Of a stretch of 64,000 bases of DNA, positions 8,425 through 16,203 are shown piece by piece. Position 1 is the stretch's first letter; every line of letters begins with the position of its first letter. Source of the DNA: Affinundibacterium nitidum. Its GTDB lineage: Bacteria > Pseudomonadota > Gammaproteobacteria > Burkholderiales > Burkholderiaceae_D. Both the position numbers and the translations under genes were made by a program. Under the pieces are notes generated by a model, which was given only the letters and a program-made list of their open reading frames with translations, had not been told where the DNA came from and did not search any database. The DNA lies in assembly GCF_014284155.1 (NCBI RefSeq), contig NZ_JACOFZ010000004.1, positions 62,001-126,000 on the forward strand, in the 5' to 3' direction.

Positions 8425-10319
8425 AAGAAGCTGTTGTCCATTTTCATGCGACTGGACCTCTAATCGCGCTCGTCGGAAATCCTAACTGTGGCAAAACAGC
8501 GCTATTCAATTTACTAACCGATAGCAAACAAAAGGTGGCTAATTACGCTGGCGTGACCGTCGAGCGTAAAGAAGGTCGACTCAAGACTTCGTCTGGCAAG
8601 GTATTACGCGTCCTAGATCTTCCAGGAACCTACAGCCTGCATCCACGCTCTTTAGATGAGCGTGTTACTCATGATGTTCTTTACGGAAATGCGATCGGCG
8701 AGAAGCGCCCCGATTTGGTGGTGTGTGTAGTCGACGCCACTAATCTGCGCCGCAGTTTGCGTTTGGTAATCGCTGTGCAGCGCTTGGGCCTCCCGTGTGT
8801 GGTGGCTCTCAATATGACAGACATGGCTGAACAACGTGGGGTGCATGTCGATGAGCAAGCCTTGTCTCGTGAATTAGGTGTACCTGTCGTTCGAACTGTG
8901 GGGATCCGACAAGGTGGAGATACGGTTTTGAAAGCGCTGCTTGAAAATGCAGACGCCTGGCAGCAAGCAGCGAACGATAGTCAGCCGACGATAGATGATA
9001 CAGAAATTAAACATCATACTGATTTAGATCATGAACGTGTTCGTCAGATTTTGACGAAGCTAGGCTTGGAAGCCATGGTGCCGCATGAAATGAGCGACAA
9101 AATTGATCGCGTCGTCTTGCACCCTGTATTAGGACCGTTGTTGCTAGCATTGGTTTTGTTTTTGGTGTTTCAGGCGGTGTTCGCTTGGGCTACCGTCCCG
9201 ATGGACGCCATTAAGGCTGGCACTGAATGGTTAGGCTCAACAGTTGCAGGTCTGCTACCAGAGGGTTGGCTGCAAAGTTTACTGGTCAACGGCATTATCG
9301 CTGGAGCCGGTGGTGTGATCGTTTTCCTCCCACAGATTTTGATTTTATTCTTCTTTATCTTGGTTCTTGAGGAGTCGGGTTATTTGCCGCGTGCTGCATT
9401 TTTGCTTGATCGCTTGATGGGGGGAGTAGGGCTTTCAGGGCGCTCGTTTATTCCATTACTTTCTAGTTTCGCTTGCGCTATTCCGGGCATCATGGCAGCT
9501 CGTACGATCGCAAATCCTCGCGATCGTTTGGTTACCATCATGATCGCACCATTGATGACATGCTCCGCCCGCCTCCCAGTATATGCACTATTGATTGGTG
9601 CCTTTATTCCTCAGCGCACGGTGATGGGCATTTTTGAATTGCAAGGTTTGGTCTTATTTGCACTGTATGGGGCAGGAATTGTTGGAGCCTTGGCAGTCGC
9701 TTGGGTGCTCAAGCGCTTCACTGCGCATGGTCAGATCCGTACTTTGATGATGGAGTTGCCAAGCTATCATTTGCCAACATTGAGAAACATTTTCGTAGGA
9801 CTCAAACAGCGGGTGAAGATCTTCCTAGGTCGTGTTGGGGGCATCATTATGCTTTTAACGATAGCGCTCTGGTTCTTGGCCAGTTTTCCAGGGGCTCCTG
9901 CTGGCGCAACTGGGTCGCCAATTGAATACAGTATTGCGGGTTATATTGGGAAAGCACTGGCGGTGGTGTTTGAACCGATTGGTTTCAATTGGCAAATAAG
10001 CGTTGCCTTGGTGCCTGGCATGGCAGCACGTGAGGTTGCCGTGAGTTCTTTGGGGACGGTATATGCTTTGTCAGCTACAGGAAGTGATACGGCGCAAGCA
10101 TTGTCTCCTTTGATTGCTGCCCATTGGAGCTTGGCAACAGCTTTGTCATTACTTGCTTGGTATGTTTTTGCGCCACAGTGTATATCAACGATTGCCACAG
10201 TTAAGCGTGAAACTGGTGGTTGGCGCATGCCAATTATTATGGTGACTTATTTATTTGCACTCGCTTACTTAGCCTCTTTCATCACTTACAGGACTGCGAT
10301 TGCATTTGGTCTGGGCTAG
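8421..10319 (+). CDS. feoB: Ferrous iron transporter FeoB
   Basis: A 632-residue inner-membrane Fe(II) transporter. The N-terminal G domain has G1 GNPNCGKT (19-26), G2 YAGVTVE, G3 DLPGTYSL and G4 NMTD. The membrane part has the Gate/FeoB_C signatures LEESGYLPRAAF, FACAIPGIMAARTI, MTCSARLPVYALL and AAREVAVSSLGTVYAL, with about ten hydrophobic segments. It is shorter than E. coli FeoB (773) but within the range for proteobacteria. The ATG at 8421 overlaps the feoA stop (ATGA), which supports translational coupling and decides the start over upstream in-frame codons. A terminator follows. Confidence 0.96.
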   Translation: MKEAVVHFHATGPLIALVGNPNCGKTALFNLLTDSKQKVANYAGVTVERKEGRLKTSSGKVLRVLDLPGTYSLHPRSLDERVTHDVLYGNAIGEKRPDLVVCVVDATNLRRSLRLVIAVQRLGLPCVVALNMTDMAEQRGVHVDEQALSRELGVPVVRTVGIRQGGDTVLKALLENADAWQQAANDSQPTIDDTEIKHHTDLDHERVRQILTKLGLEAMVPHEMSDKIDRVVLHPVLGPLLLALVLFLVFQAVFAWATVPMDAIKAGTEWLGSTVAGLLPEGWLQSLLVNGIIAGAGGVIVFLPQILILFFFILVLEESGYLPRAAFLLDRLMGGVGLSGRSFIPLLSSFACAIPGIMAARTIANPRDRLVTIMIAPLMTCSARLPVYALLIGAFIPQRTVMGIFELQGLVLFALYGAGIVGALAVAWVLKRFTAHGQIRTLMMELPSYHLPTLRNIFVGLKQRVKIFLGRVGGIIMLLTIALWFLASFPGAPAGATGSPIEYSIAGYIGKALAVVFEPIGFNWQISVALVPGMAAREVAVSSLGTVYALSATGSDTAQALSPLIAAHWSLATALSLLAWYVFAPQCISTIATVKRETGGWRMPIIMVTYLFALAYLASFITYRTAIAFGLG

Positions 10320-10358
10320 TTTGTTCTTTGCTTCGTTTCAGTTTTGATTTCTATTTTG

Positions 10359-10390
10359 ACGGCCTCAAATCGAGGTCGTTTTTCTTTTTG
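10359..10390 (+). terminator. Terminator of feoAB
   Basis: ACGGCCTC, loop AAATC, GAGGTCGT (one G-U pair) and then TTTTCTTTTT lie about 40 bp after feoB. Confidence 0.8.
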
Positions 10391-10509
10391 GATGTTGGGT
10401 TGAAGCAAGTGCGCTCTAAATTTTTGTGGCAAGTAATCGAGGTGCGGCACTGTTAATCCGGTGCTTGTTGCCTTTTGTCGGTGACTCGTTTGATGTAGGA
10501 CATTTGACA

Positions 10510-10538
10510 TTGACTTATAGATATTGAAAAACTATTAT
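10510..10538 (+). promoter_or_regulatory. Sigma-70 promoter of the DUF805 fusion gene
   Basis: TTGACT (10510-10515), a 17-bp spacer and TATTAT (10533-10538) form a near-consensus promoter. A second TTGACA begins 6 bp upstream of this -35. The predicted start near 10545 is about 75 nt before the ATG at 10619. Confidence 0.65.
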
Positions 10539-10618
10539 CGGTCACTTGTTCCCTGAAACTCGATTTGCTCGTATTGCTTTGTTTATTCAGGATATTCTAT
10601 TCTTTGCGCCCATCGCCT

Positions 10619-12799
10619 ATGCCTGTTTCAAATTCTACAGTCAGCTCTATTGATAGTTTTGAGGAAGTCGTCGCTCAAGCCCAATCTTCGAGTAATTTCA
10701 AGCCTTTATGGAATCGCTTGGTCAAAACAAAGTTCTTTGTCTCTGTCGTGCGCGAACCACTCGCCGCAAAACCAGATTTCCAACTGCACTCTTGGCCAAC
10801 AGCAGATGCATCAGCGTCTACGATTCATATTTCGGAATACAAAGATAAGCTTGAATTAGGTGCGGGAACTGAAATTGCCCAGCTATCAGGTGCCGAGATC
10901 GTTCGACGTGCGCCAAATGGAATGGGGATTCGATTGTTATTGGCAGATAGACCACTTGAGGTTGCTGCCGTCAGGGTCGATTGGCTGAAGAAAAGTCTAG
11001 AAGCTTCGCGCGAGGCACTCTTAAAGAAGAAAAACGAGTTGCCTGCTGAAGTATCTATGCCGACGCCAAACACAGTCGCTAAGACGGGCGATACGCTCCC
11101 ACCAATCAACGCGATTAGTATTCCGGCGCCAAGTGATGAGCCTGCTGTTGTCAAAGGTTGGGATTTTAGAGTTTCCGCTTTGCCGGCCGAAGTAGAGGCA
11201 GCAGCACCTGCAGATCAACCGGAGTCCTCCACGCCTGCGTTTAGTTTTCAATCGCTCGAGCTTGAGAGTGTCAAACCTGCACCAAAGCCAGTTGAAAAAT
11301 TCGATGTTTCTTCGCTCAAAACTCGACACGTGACGCACGCAGGCCTTGGGGTGGAATTATTCGTTCCTGCTGCTTGGCAAGAAATGCGTAATGATAAAGC
11401 GCTTAAGTTCGTCGAACAGGCAGCTGGAATAGTTGTTGAGCTTAATGGTCGACGTCGAGATGACATGAGTCTTGACACTTGGATGACAATGCGATTGCCA
11501 TTGGTCACTCAAGAGATGCCCTTTTTAACGCAGATATCGGAGACGATTGAAGTAAAGGGCCGTAATTGGCGTGATCAAATCATTGGAAAAGTAACGGAGT
11601 TTCGCGGACGATTTCCTGGCGATGATGTCGATAGTATTTATCAAATATGTTGTATTCAAACGGGTAAGCGTTTAATTGCGGTTTGTATTCGCGCTCCTAT
11701 TTCTAACTTTGATGAACAACGACTCTTGTTCAAGTGGTTAATTGAAGGTGTCGAGGGATATGATGTCCCATCTAGAACTGAGGGGCAAAGTTCAGTTGGG
11801 GCGAGGGAAGGGCAAGTTTTTGAATCGCTTAGTGTGGGAGAGGCGCCTTCCTTTTTCTCCTTGTCGTTTGCTGGACGATTAGGGCGTCTGCGGTTCATTG
11901 TCTACTCATTTATGACAGCGCTTGCTTTCATATTCATGGGAGTGATCGCTGCGTTGATGGTTCGTGAACCCTCGTTTATTCTCATTGCAACTGGATTAGT
12001 GCTTTACATCATCATGATCTATAGACCGATCGTGCTGCGCATGCATGACTTCAACATGAGTGGGAAGTGGCTTCTTGGTTTGTTTTTACTGATCGGCACT
12101 GCAAGTGTATCCAAAAACGTCGGTTTTTTGATCGCCGCAAATGCCATCAATGCTTTATTTTATCTGGCTATTCTTCTTCTGCCTGGTAGTTCGGACACAA
12201 ACGATTATGGTGAACCTTGTCCACCAAACCCAACTTCGATTACGGTTACTGCTTGGGTATTGATTGCAATAACGCTGTTGGGTGTTTTAGCGTCCTTCAA
12301 ACTGGCGCGTAATCCGGGTTTTTCTTTTGCCGGCGCAAAAACCTCTGCGGTCAAAAGTGGATATGGCTTTACCCCTACCAACCGCAGCTTTACGATTAAT
12401 TTTCCTGTAATTCCCAAGGAGGAGTTAGCGGCCGCGGCGAGTGCAAAGGGACCAGGTATGGATGAGGTTCATATCTATGACGCAGAAGAGAATGGTTTCC
12501 AGTACCTCGTTCAAGAGATTGGCTTCGAAAATTTACCTCCAGATCAATCTTTAGCATTGACTAAGTTCACCGACTATTTTGCAGCGAGACTCGGTGGTGA
12601 AATATTAGAGACGCAGAGAACGATGCAGGGGGCGTTTAGCGCACGAGCAGTGAAAATTCGTTTAGCTAATGCCGATCAACAGGATTTTCGATTGTTTTTT
12701 GTGGGGAAAAAGTTATTCGTGCTAGGCGTGCAAAGCCCTAAAAAGAGACTAAATTCTAATGAGGCAGAACGTTTCTTCGATTCATTCCAAGCGAACTAA
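10619..12799 (+). CDS. Multidomain membrane protein with SseB-like, DcrB-like and DUF805 regions
   Basis: A 726-residue protein from the ATG at 10619; a TTG 18 codons upstream opens the same frame. Residues ~10-125 resemble an SseB N-terminal-type domain (FKPLWNRLVKTKFFVSV...LLLADRP). Residues ~130-235 are a Lys/Pro/Ala-rich linker. Residues ~236-382 look like a DcrB/DUF1795-type fold (GVELFVPAAWQEM). Residues ~412-560 form a DUF805 four-helix membrane domain with the family features SFAGRLGRLRF, LRMHDFNMSGKW and LLLPGSSDTNDYGEP. Residues ~585-726 are a second soluble domain similar in style to the DcrB-like one. The domain calls for the flanking regions are by eye. It is monocistronic with its own promoter and terminator. 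Function is unknown; an envelope-associated or secretion-immunity role is only a guess. Confidence 0.75.
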   Translation: MPVSNSTVSSIDSFEEVVAQAQSSSNFKPLWNRLVKTKFFVSVVREPLAAKPDFQLHSWPTADASASTIHISEYKDKLELGAGTEIAQLSGAEIVRRAPNGMGIRLLLADRPLEVAAVRVDWLKKSLEASREALLKKKNELPAEVSMPTPNTVAKTGDTLPPINAISIPAPSDEPAVVKGWDFRVSALPAEVEAAAPADQPESSTPAFSFQSLELESVKPAPKPVEKFDVSSLKTRHVTHAGLGVELFVPAAWQEMRNDKALKFVEQAAGIVVELNGRRRDDMSLDTWMTMRLPLVTQEMPFLTQISETIEVKGRNWRDQIIGKVTEFRGRFPGDDVDSIYQICCIQTGKRLIAVCIRAPISNFDEQRLLFKWLIEGVEGYDVPSRTEGQSSVGAREGQVFESLSVGEAPSFFSLSFAGRLGRLRFIVYSFMTALAFIFMGVIAALMVREPSFILIATGLVLYIIMIYRPIVLRMHDFNMSGKWLLGLFLLIGTASVSKNVGFLIAANAINALFYLAILLLPGSSDTNDYGEPCPPNPTSITVTAWVLIAITLLGVLASFKLARNPGFSFAGAKTSAVKSGYGFTPTNRSFTINFPVIPKEELAAAASAKGPGMDEVHIYDAEENGFQYLVQEIGFENLPPDQSLALTKFTDYFAARLGGEILETQRTMQGAFSARAVKIRLANADQQDFRLFFVGKKLFVLGVQSPKKRLNSNEAERFFDSFQAN

Positions 12800-12850
12800 T
12801 CACACTTCAATTTGAAGTCGAGCTAGACATCAGCTACTCCCCAACAAAAA

Positions 12851-12878
12851 AAGCCATCCAAAGTTTGGATGGCTTTTT
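12851..12878 (+). terminator. Terminator of the DUF805 fusion gene (and possibly of ssrA)
   Basis: AAGCCATCC, loop AAAGTTT, GGATGGCTT, flanked by A7 on the left and T5 on the right, so it can work in both directions. It lies 50 bp after the plus-strand stop and 7 bp beyond the 3' end of the convergent ssrA gene. Confidence 0.85.
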
Positions 12879-12884
12879 GTATTT

Positions 12885-13245
12885 TGGTGGAGACGGCGGG
12901 AATCGAACCCGCGTCCAGAAGCACTCTACAGACAGTTCTACATACTTAGTGCTGCCATTTAATTTAATCTTGACGACGCGGACGCACACGCTGCGTTAAG
13001 ACGAGTTACCTATTATTTAGGCCTAAGCTAAGTAACCCAACTTAGGACGATTCCCTATGAATGACTCTACTGCTGTTGCCAGCCCACCCTAGGGAAGAGG
13101 TGGTGTAGAGCTAGCGAGCGATTAAGCTGCTAATGCGTACGAGTTATCGTTTGCAGTTATATAGTTCTGATTGTATTTACGAGGTAGTCAGGCCTCGGTA
13201 TGCCCTGCGCTGCTTTGCAACCCCTGTCGAAACCAGGTCGTCCCC
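12885..13245 (-). ncRNA. ssrA: tmRNA (ssrA)
   Basis: About 361 nt. On the minus strand it begins GGGGACGACCTGGTTTCGAC and ends CGGGTTCGATTCCCGCCGTC plus TCCACCA. The ends pair as the tRNA-like acceptor stem (GGGGACG with CGTCTCC, one G-U), and the T-arm GGTTCGATTCC is intact. The CCA is encoded. The tag reading frame starts with GCA resume codon. Transfer-messenger RNA frees stalled ribosomes and tags their products for proteolysis together with SmpB. Confidence 0.97.
13122..13154 (-). other. tmRNA proteolysis-tag reading frame
   Basis: Within ssrA, GCA AAC GAT AAC TCG TAC GCA TTA GCA GCT TAA encodes ANDNSYALAA followed by stop. The ALAA end is the usual ClpXP/ClpAP degron. Burkholderia has a related tag of the same length (ANDERFALAA, from memory). 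Confidence 0.9.
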
Positions 13246-13257
13246 AAAGCTTTACGA

Positions 13258-13287
13258 AGTATATCCTATATGGTGCACTAGCTACAA
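13258..13287 (-). promoter_or_regulatory. Candidate ssrA promoter
   Basis: On the minus strand TTGTAG (13287-13282), an 18-bp spacer and TATACT (13263-13258) lie 12 bp before the mature 5' end of tmRNA. An overlapping alternative is TTGAGA with TATAGG. Confidence 0.45.
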
Positions 13288-13313
13288 ATCTCAAGTCTTT
13301 ACAGCCGATTTAT

Positions 13314-13991
13314 TTAAGCCGCATGGGTTTGCAGTAACTTCGCTCTTACGAGTTCGAGCAATTCTAGGGGAGAATCGAGAATTGCATCTGCTTTCCAATG
13401 GGTCGGTTCGGTTGCGCCACAATAGCCCCATGCGGCAGCAATACTGGTCATGCCTGCTGCTTGTGCGGCTTGAATGTCTCGTAAGTCGTCCCCCACATAC
13501 CAACACTGTTTTGGGTCGATGTTGACTCGACGAGCGGCTTCGTAGAGTGGCTCTGGATGCGGTTTGGCGTAGGGGGTCGTATCACCGCTGATCACGCAGG
13601 CAGCGTGTTCGAGTTGAATCAATGGTACTAGTTGATCTGTAAAACGTGCGGCTTTATTGGTTACGATGCCCCAAGTAATTCCTAGTTCTCCAAGTCCGTC
13701 GAGCAACTGCTTTACACCAGCAAATAGTTTACTGTGTTCCGCGATCGCTGATTCGTAATTGTGTAAAAACTCTACTCGCATCTCTTCATACTCTTGAGCA
13801 TCTGGCGCAAGGCCAAAACCAGCACCAAGCAAGCCGCGTGCACCAGCAGAAGCAAATGGACGCAGGCTCAAGTACGGAGCAGCCTCTAAACCACGCTTGA
13901 TACGCATGGTATTCACTGCGGCAGCTAAATCTGGGGCGGTATCCGCCAAAGTGCCGTCAAGATCAAAAAGTACCGCTTTAGGTGTAATCAT
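13314..13991 (-). CDS. gph: Phosphoglycolate phosphatase Gph
   Basis: A 225-residue HAD-superfamily hydrolase. The nucleophile motif [10 protein letters not shown] has Asp10 and Asp12, and the C-terminal motif [17 protein letters not shown] binds Mg. The family converts 2-phosphoglycolate, for example from DNA 3'-end repair, to glycolate; some members also act on N-acetylmuramate phosphate. I choose the ATG at 13991 because it overlaps the ubiG stop (ATGA), the usual coupled arrangement; a longer start at 14006 would lie inside ubiG. The order ubiG-gph upstream of ompA/gyrA is typical of Burkholderiales. Confidence 0.92.
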   Translation of the reverse strand: MITPKAVLFDLDGTLADTAPDLAAAVNTMRIKRGLEAAPYLSLRPFASAGARGLLGAGFGLAPDAQEYEEMRVEFLHNYESAIAEHSKLFAGVKQLLDGLGELGITWGIVTNKAARFTDQLVPLIQLEHAACVISGDTTPYAKPHPEPLYEAARRVNIDPKQCWYVGDDLRDIQAAQAAGMTSIAAAWGYCGATEPTHWKADAILDSPLELLELVRAKLLQTHAA

Positions 13992-14707
13992 ATAGGATTT
14001 GTGCATGCAACCATATAGTTCACGCTTGTGTCTTGGTTGAGGGAGTAGATTTGGGTAAGTGGGGTGTAGCTCATTCCCTTCATGGAATTAACTTGTAAGC
14101 CCGCATTGCGAATATCTTGCGTTAATTCTGCCGGAGTGATGAATTTCTGATAGTCGTGCGTTCCCTTGGGAAGCATTTGTAAGAGGTATTCTGCCCCAAT
14201 AACAGCAAATAAATAGGCTTTTGGATTGCGATTGATCGTCGAGAAAAATACGTGGCCACCTGGTTTTACTAGCTTCTTGCAGGCGCGAATAATTGATGCT
14301 GGATCCGGCACGTGTTCGAGCATTTCCATGCAAGTTACGACGTCATATTGGCCCGCCTCGCGCTCTGCCATTTCTTCGGCAGCGATCTTTTCATAACGAA
14401 CTTCAACCCCAGACTCGAGACCATGAAGATCTGCAACTTTCAATGCTTTTTCTGATAGGTCAATTCCAGTTACCTTGGCCTTCTTTTTTGCCATAGATTC
14501 AGCCAATATTCCTCCACCGCAGCCAACATCAATCACGGTTTTTCCTGCAAGAGGGGCAATATTGTTAATCCATTCAAGGCGCAGAGGGTTAATTTCGTGA
14601 AGGGGCTTGAATTCCGAGTTCGCATCCCACCAACGATGCGCCAACTCGCTGAATTTCTGGATTTCGCTTGGATCTGCGTTTATCGTACTAGCGTAGTTAT
14701 TTGACAT
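13988..14707 (-). CDS. ubiG: Ubiquinone biosynthesis O-methyltransferase UbiG
   Basis: A 239-residue SAM-dependent methyltransferase that catalyses both O-methylations of ubiquinone synthesis. It has the SAM-binding motif [16 protein letters not shown] (58-73) and the UbiG-specific N-terminal segment [29 protein letters not shown]-like region, with [15 protein letters not shown] in the middle. Starting at MSNNYAST gives a length equal to E. coli UbiG (240). A longer start at 14737 is possible. It overlaps gph by 4 bp. Confidence 0.95.
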   Translation of the reverse strand: MSNNYASTINADPSEIQKFSELAHRWWDANSEFKPLHEINPLRLEWINNIAPLAGKTVIDVGCGGGILAESMAKKKAKVTGIDLSEKALKVADLHGLESGVEVRYEKIAAEEMAEREAGQYDVVTCMEMLEHVPDPASIIRACKKLVKPGGHVFFSTINRNPKAYLFAVIGAEYLLQMLPKGTHDYQKFITPAELTQDIRNAGLQVNSMKGMSYTPLTQIYSLNQDTSVNYMVACTNPI

Positions 14708-14835
14708 GTCTATGCAATTCCATAAAGAAGCTGCCATTGTAAATTATTTGTCAGGCTAAGGTGAGGGCAGAACTGCATATATCAACGTAGGCTAACCTGT
14801 GCCCTTTATATGCATCACCATCGATTGTGACAAAT

Positions 14836-14863
14836 AAAAAAACCCGCCGAAGCGGGTTTTTTT
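14836..14863 (-). terminator. Terminator of ompA (bidirectional)
   Basis: AACCCGC, loop CGAA, GCGGGTT, flanked by A7 and T7, 20 bp beyond the ompA stop on the minus strand. Confidence 0.9.
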
Positions 14864-14883
14864 ATTCAAATAATTTCGAGAAA

Positions 14884-15561
14884 TTATTTAGTAACAGAAC
14901 GTGTACCAACAACTTCGATCACAACGCGACGGTTTTGCGCGCGGCCATCTTTAGTTTTGTTGTCAGCAACTGGTTGTTTTTCGCCTTTGCCTTCAGAGAA
15001 TACGCGTTTTGCGTCGATGCCGCGGCTGATGATGTACGCTTTTACAGCTTCAGCACGACGGATAGACAATTTTTGGTTGTATTCATCTGTACCTACTGAG
15101 TCTGTGTGGCCAGTAGCGATAATAACTTCCAAGTTCATGTCTTTCAGTTTGGATGTCATGTCATCCAATTTTACTTTTGCTTCTGGTTTCAAGATTGCTT
15201 TGTCGAAATCAAAGAATGCATCAGCTGCAAAAGTAACTTTTTCAGAAGTCACTTGTGGTACTGGTTTTGGTGGTTCAACCGGTTTTGGTGGTTCAACTGG
15301 TTTTGCTGGTTCAACTGGCTTTGGTGGCTCAACTGGCTTTGGTGGTGCCAAAGGAGCGTCGCAGCCTGGAACTGCGTCAGCAGGTGTGTAGTAGCCAGTT
15401 CTCCAGCACAGGCCAAATGGGTCACGGACGATTACGCCGCGTGCATCTTGCACGTACGCGCTATATGGTGAGTTTGCTTTGATGTCAGTGATTGTCTGAG
15501 CGGATGCCGAAAAAGCGGCAACAGCAGTTGCTGCAATCGCGAGATTAACTAAAAGTTTCAT
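14884..15561 (-). CDS. ompA: OmpA-family protein with proline-rich spacer, no beta-barrel
   Basis: A 225-residue exported protein with a signal peptide at 1-21 (MKLLVNLAIAATAV..., cleavage after SASA). The short N-terminal domain contains the motif DPFGLCWRTGYYTPADAVPGCD, whose two cysteines may form a disulfide. A KPVEPP repeat linker follows, then an OmpA_C peptidoglycan-binding domain (FDFDKAILKPEAK, GHTDSVGTDEYN, LSIRRAEAVKAYI, GRAQNRRV). No eight-stranded barrel fits before the linker. A strong GAGGA ribosome site 6-7 nt upstream fixes the start at 15561; the longer reading to 15651 has no family support. High expression is likely. Confidence 0.93.
   Translation of the reverse strand: MKLLVNLAIAATAVAAFSASAQTITDIKANSPYSAYVQDARGVIVRDPFGLCWRTGYYTPADAVPGCDAPLAPPKPVEPPKPVEPAKPVEPPKPVEPPKPVPQVTSEKVTFAADAFFDFDKAILKPEAKVKLDDMTSKLKDMNLEVIIATGHTDSVGTDEYNQKLSIRRAEAVKAYIISRGIDAKRVFSEGKGEKQPVADNKTKDGRAQNRRVVIEVVGTRSVTK
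15263..15350 (-). repeat. 18-bp tandem repeat encoding the OmpA linker
   Basis: About five tandem 18-bp units (plus-strand consensus GGTTTTGGTGGTTCAACT, starting at 15263, 15281, 15299, 15317 and 15335) encode KPVEPP/KPVEPA hexapeptides. Copy number could vary in frame by slippage. Confidence 0.85.
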
Positions 15562-16203
15562 ATTTTTTCCTCGGTTGAGAATAATCGCAGATGAACTGCT
15601 CGAATAAAAAAGCAAAAGCGTAAATGTGCACAAACTAGTTATGCAGTGCACATGAAGTCATAATTTTAACACGTGCTTGATGACATGACTATGACTTCTC
15701 ATAGATGGAGTCAAGCAAAACAAGACAACTTGTGCGTTGCGACAAGGCGATTTTGCCATAAGTGTAGTTTCCTGCATTCAAATGAATTCGAGTGAAAAGT
15801 CAGGAAATGCAAATTATGTCTTTTTTTGACAACATGACAAAAACATTGGGATTTTCCGTCAGCAATGTGGTGATTTTCTAAAAAATACTGAAAGTCTCTC
15901 TAATACTAAAAATTGATGGTAAAAATTTCAATTTTGAGATTGGTTTTTGATAACGATAAAAACGGTGATTCACTACAGTTGCCGTGCTAAAATGAACAGT
16001 TGAACACTAAAGCTTATTCCTTACTTTTGTAAGAAAAATAGGGTTTCAGTTTTGGTTGCGAAATGTTGTTTTCCGCCAGCTTCGTGCTGGCTTGTTATTT
16101 TAACCAAGCTTATTTTTGACGAAGTCAATCACCGCAAGATGCTATGTCTGGTGTTTGAGCGAAAAACAAATTAAGAACTATTTCACTACTAGTCTGCCCG
16201 CCA
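15562..16203. other. Long intergenic region between divergent ompA and gyrA
   Basis: About 640 bp, AT-rich, with no supported gene. It must hold the promoters of both genes. An extended -10 (TGCTAAAAT) at 15985-15993 is the best gyrA candidate. TTGACA at 15826-15831 has no good partner at 16-18 bp. I recognise no structured RNA. Confidence 0.5.
15985..15993 (+). promoter_or_regulatory. Candidate gyrA promoter (extended -10)
   Basis: TGCTAAAAT is an extended -10 element; the -35 region 17 bp upstream is weak (GTGATT). It would give a leader of about 200 nt before the gyrA ATG. Confidence 0.35.

Noticed and set aside
12885-13245. Isolated tRNA suggested by the GGTTCGATTCC T-arm
   Set aside because: The 5' acceptor partner lies 350 nt away with a tag reading frame between, so this is tmRNA.
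13133-13525. 130-residue plus-strand reading frame
   Set aside because: It overlaps the tmRNA gene and the antisense strand of gph.
15263-15350. CRISPR-like short direct repeats
   Set aside because: The 18-bp units are contiguous with no spacers and lie in frame inside ompA.
14957-15471. Trp/Phe/Gly-repeat reading frames opposite ompA
   Set aside because: They are reverse readings of the KPVEPP repeat; the sense frame has signal peptide and OmpA_C motifs.
15826-15854. TTGACA-based promoter upstream of gyrA
   Set aside because: No acceptable -10 at 16-18 bp; listed only as an observation in the intergenic entry.
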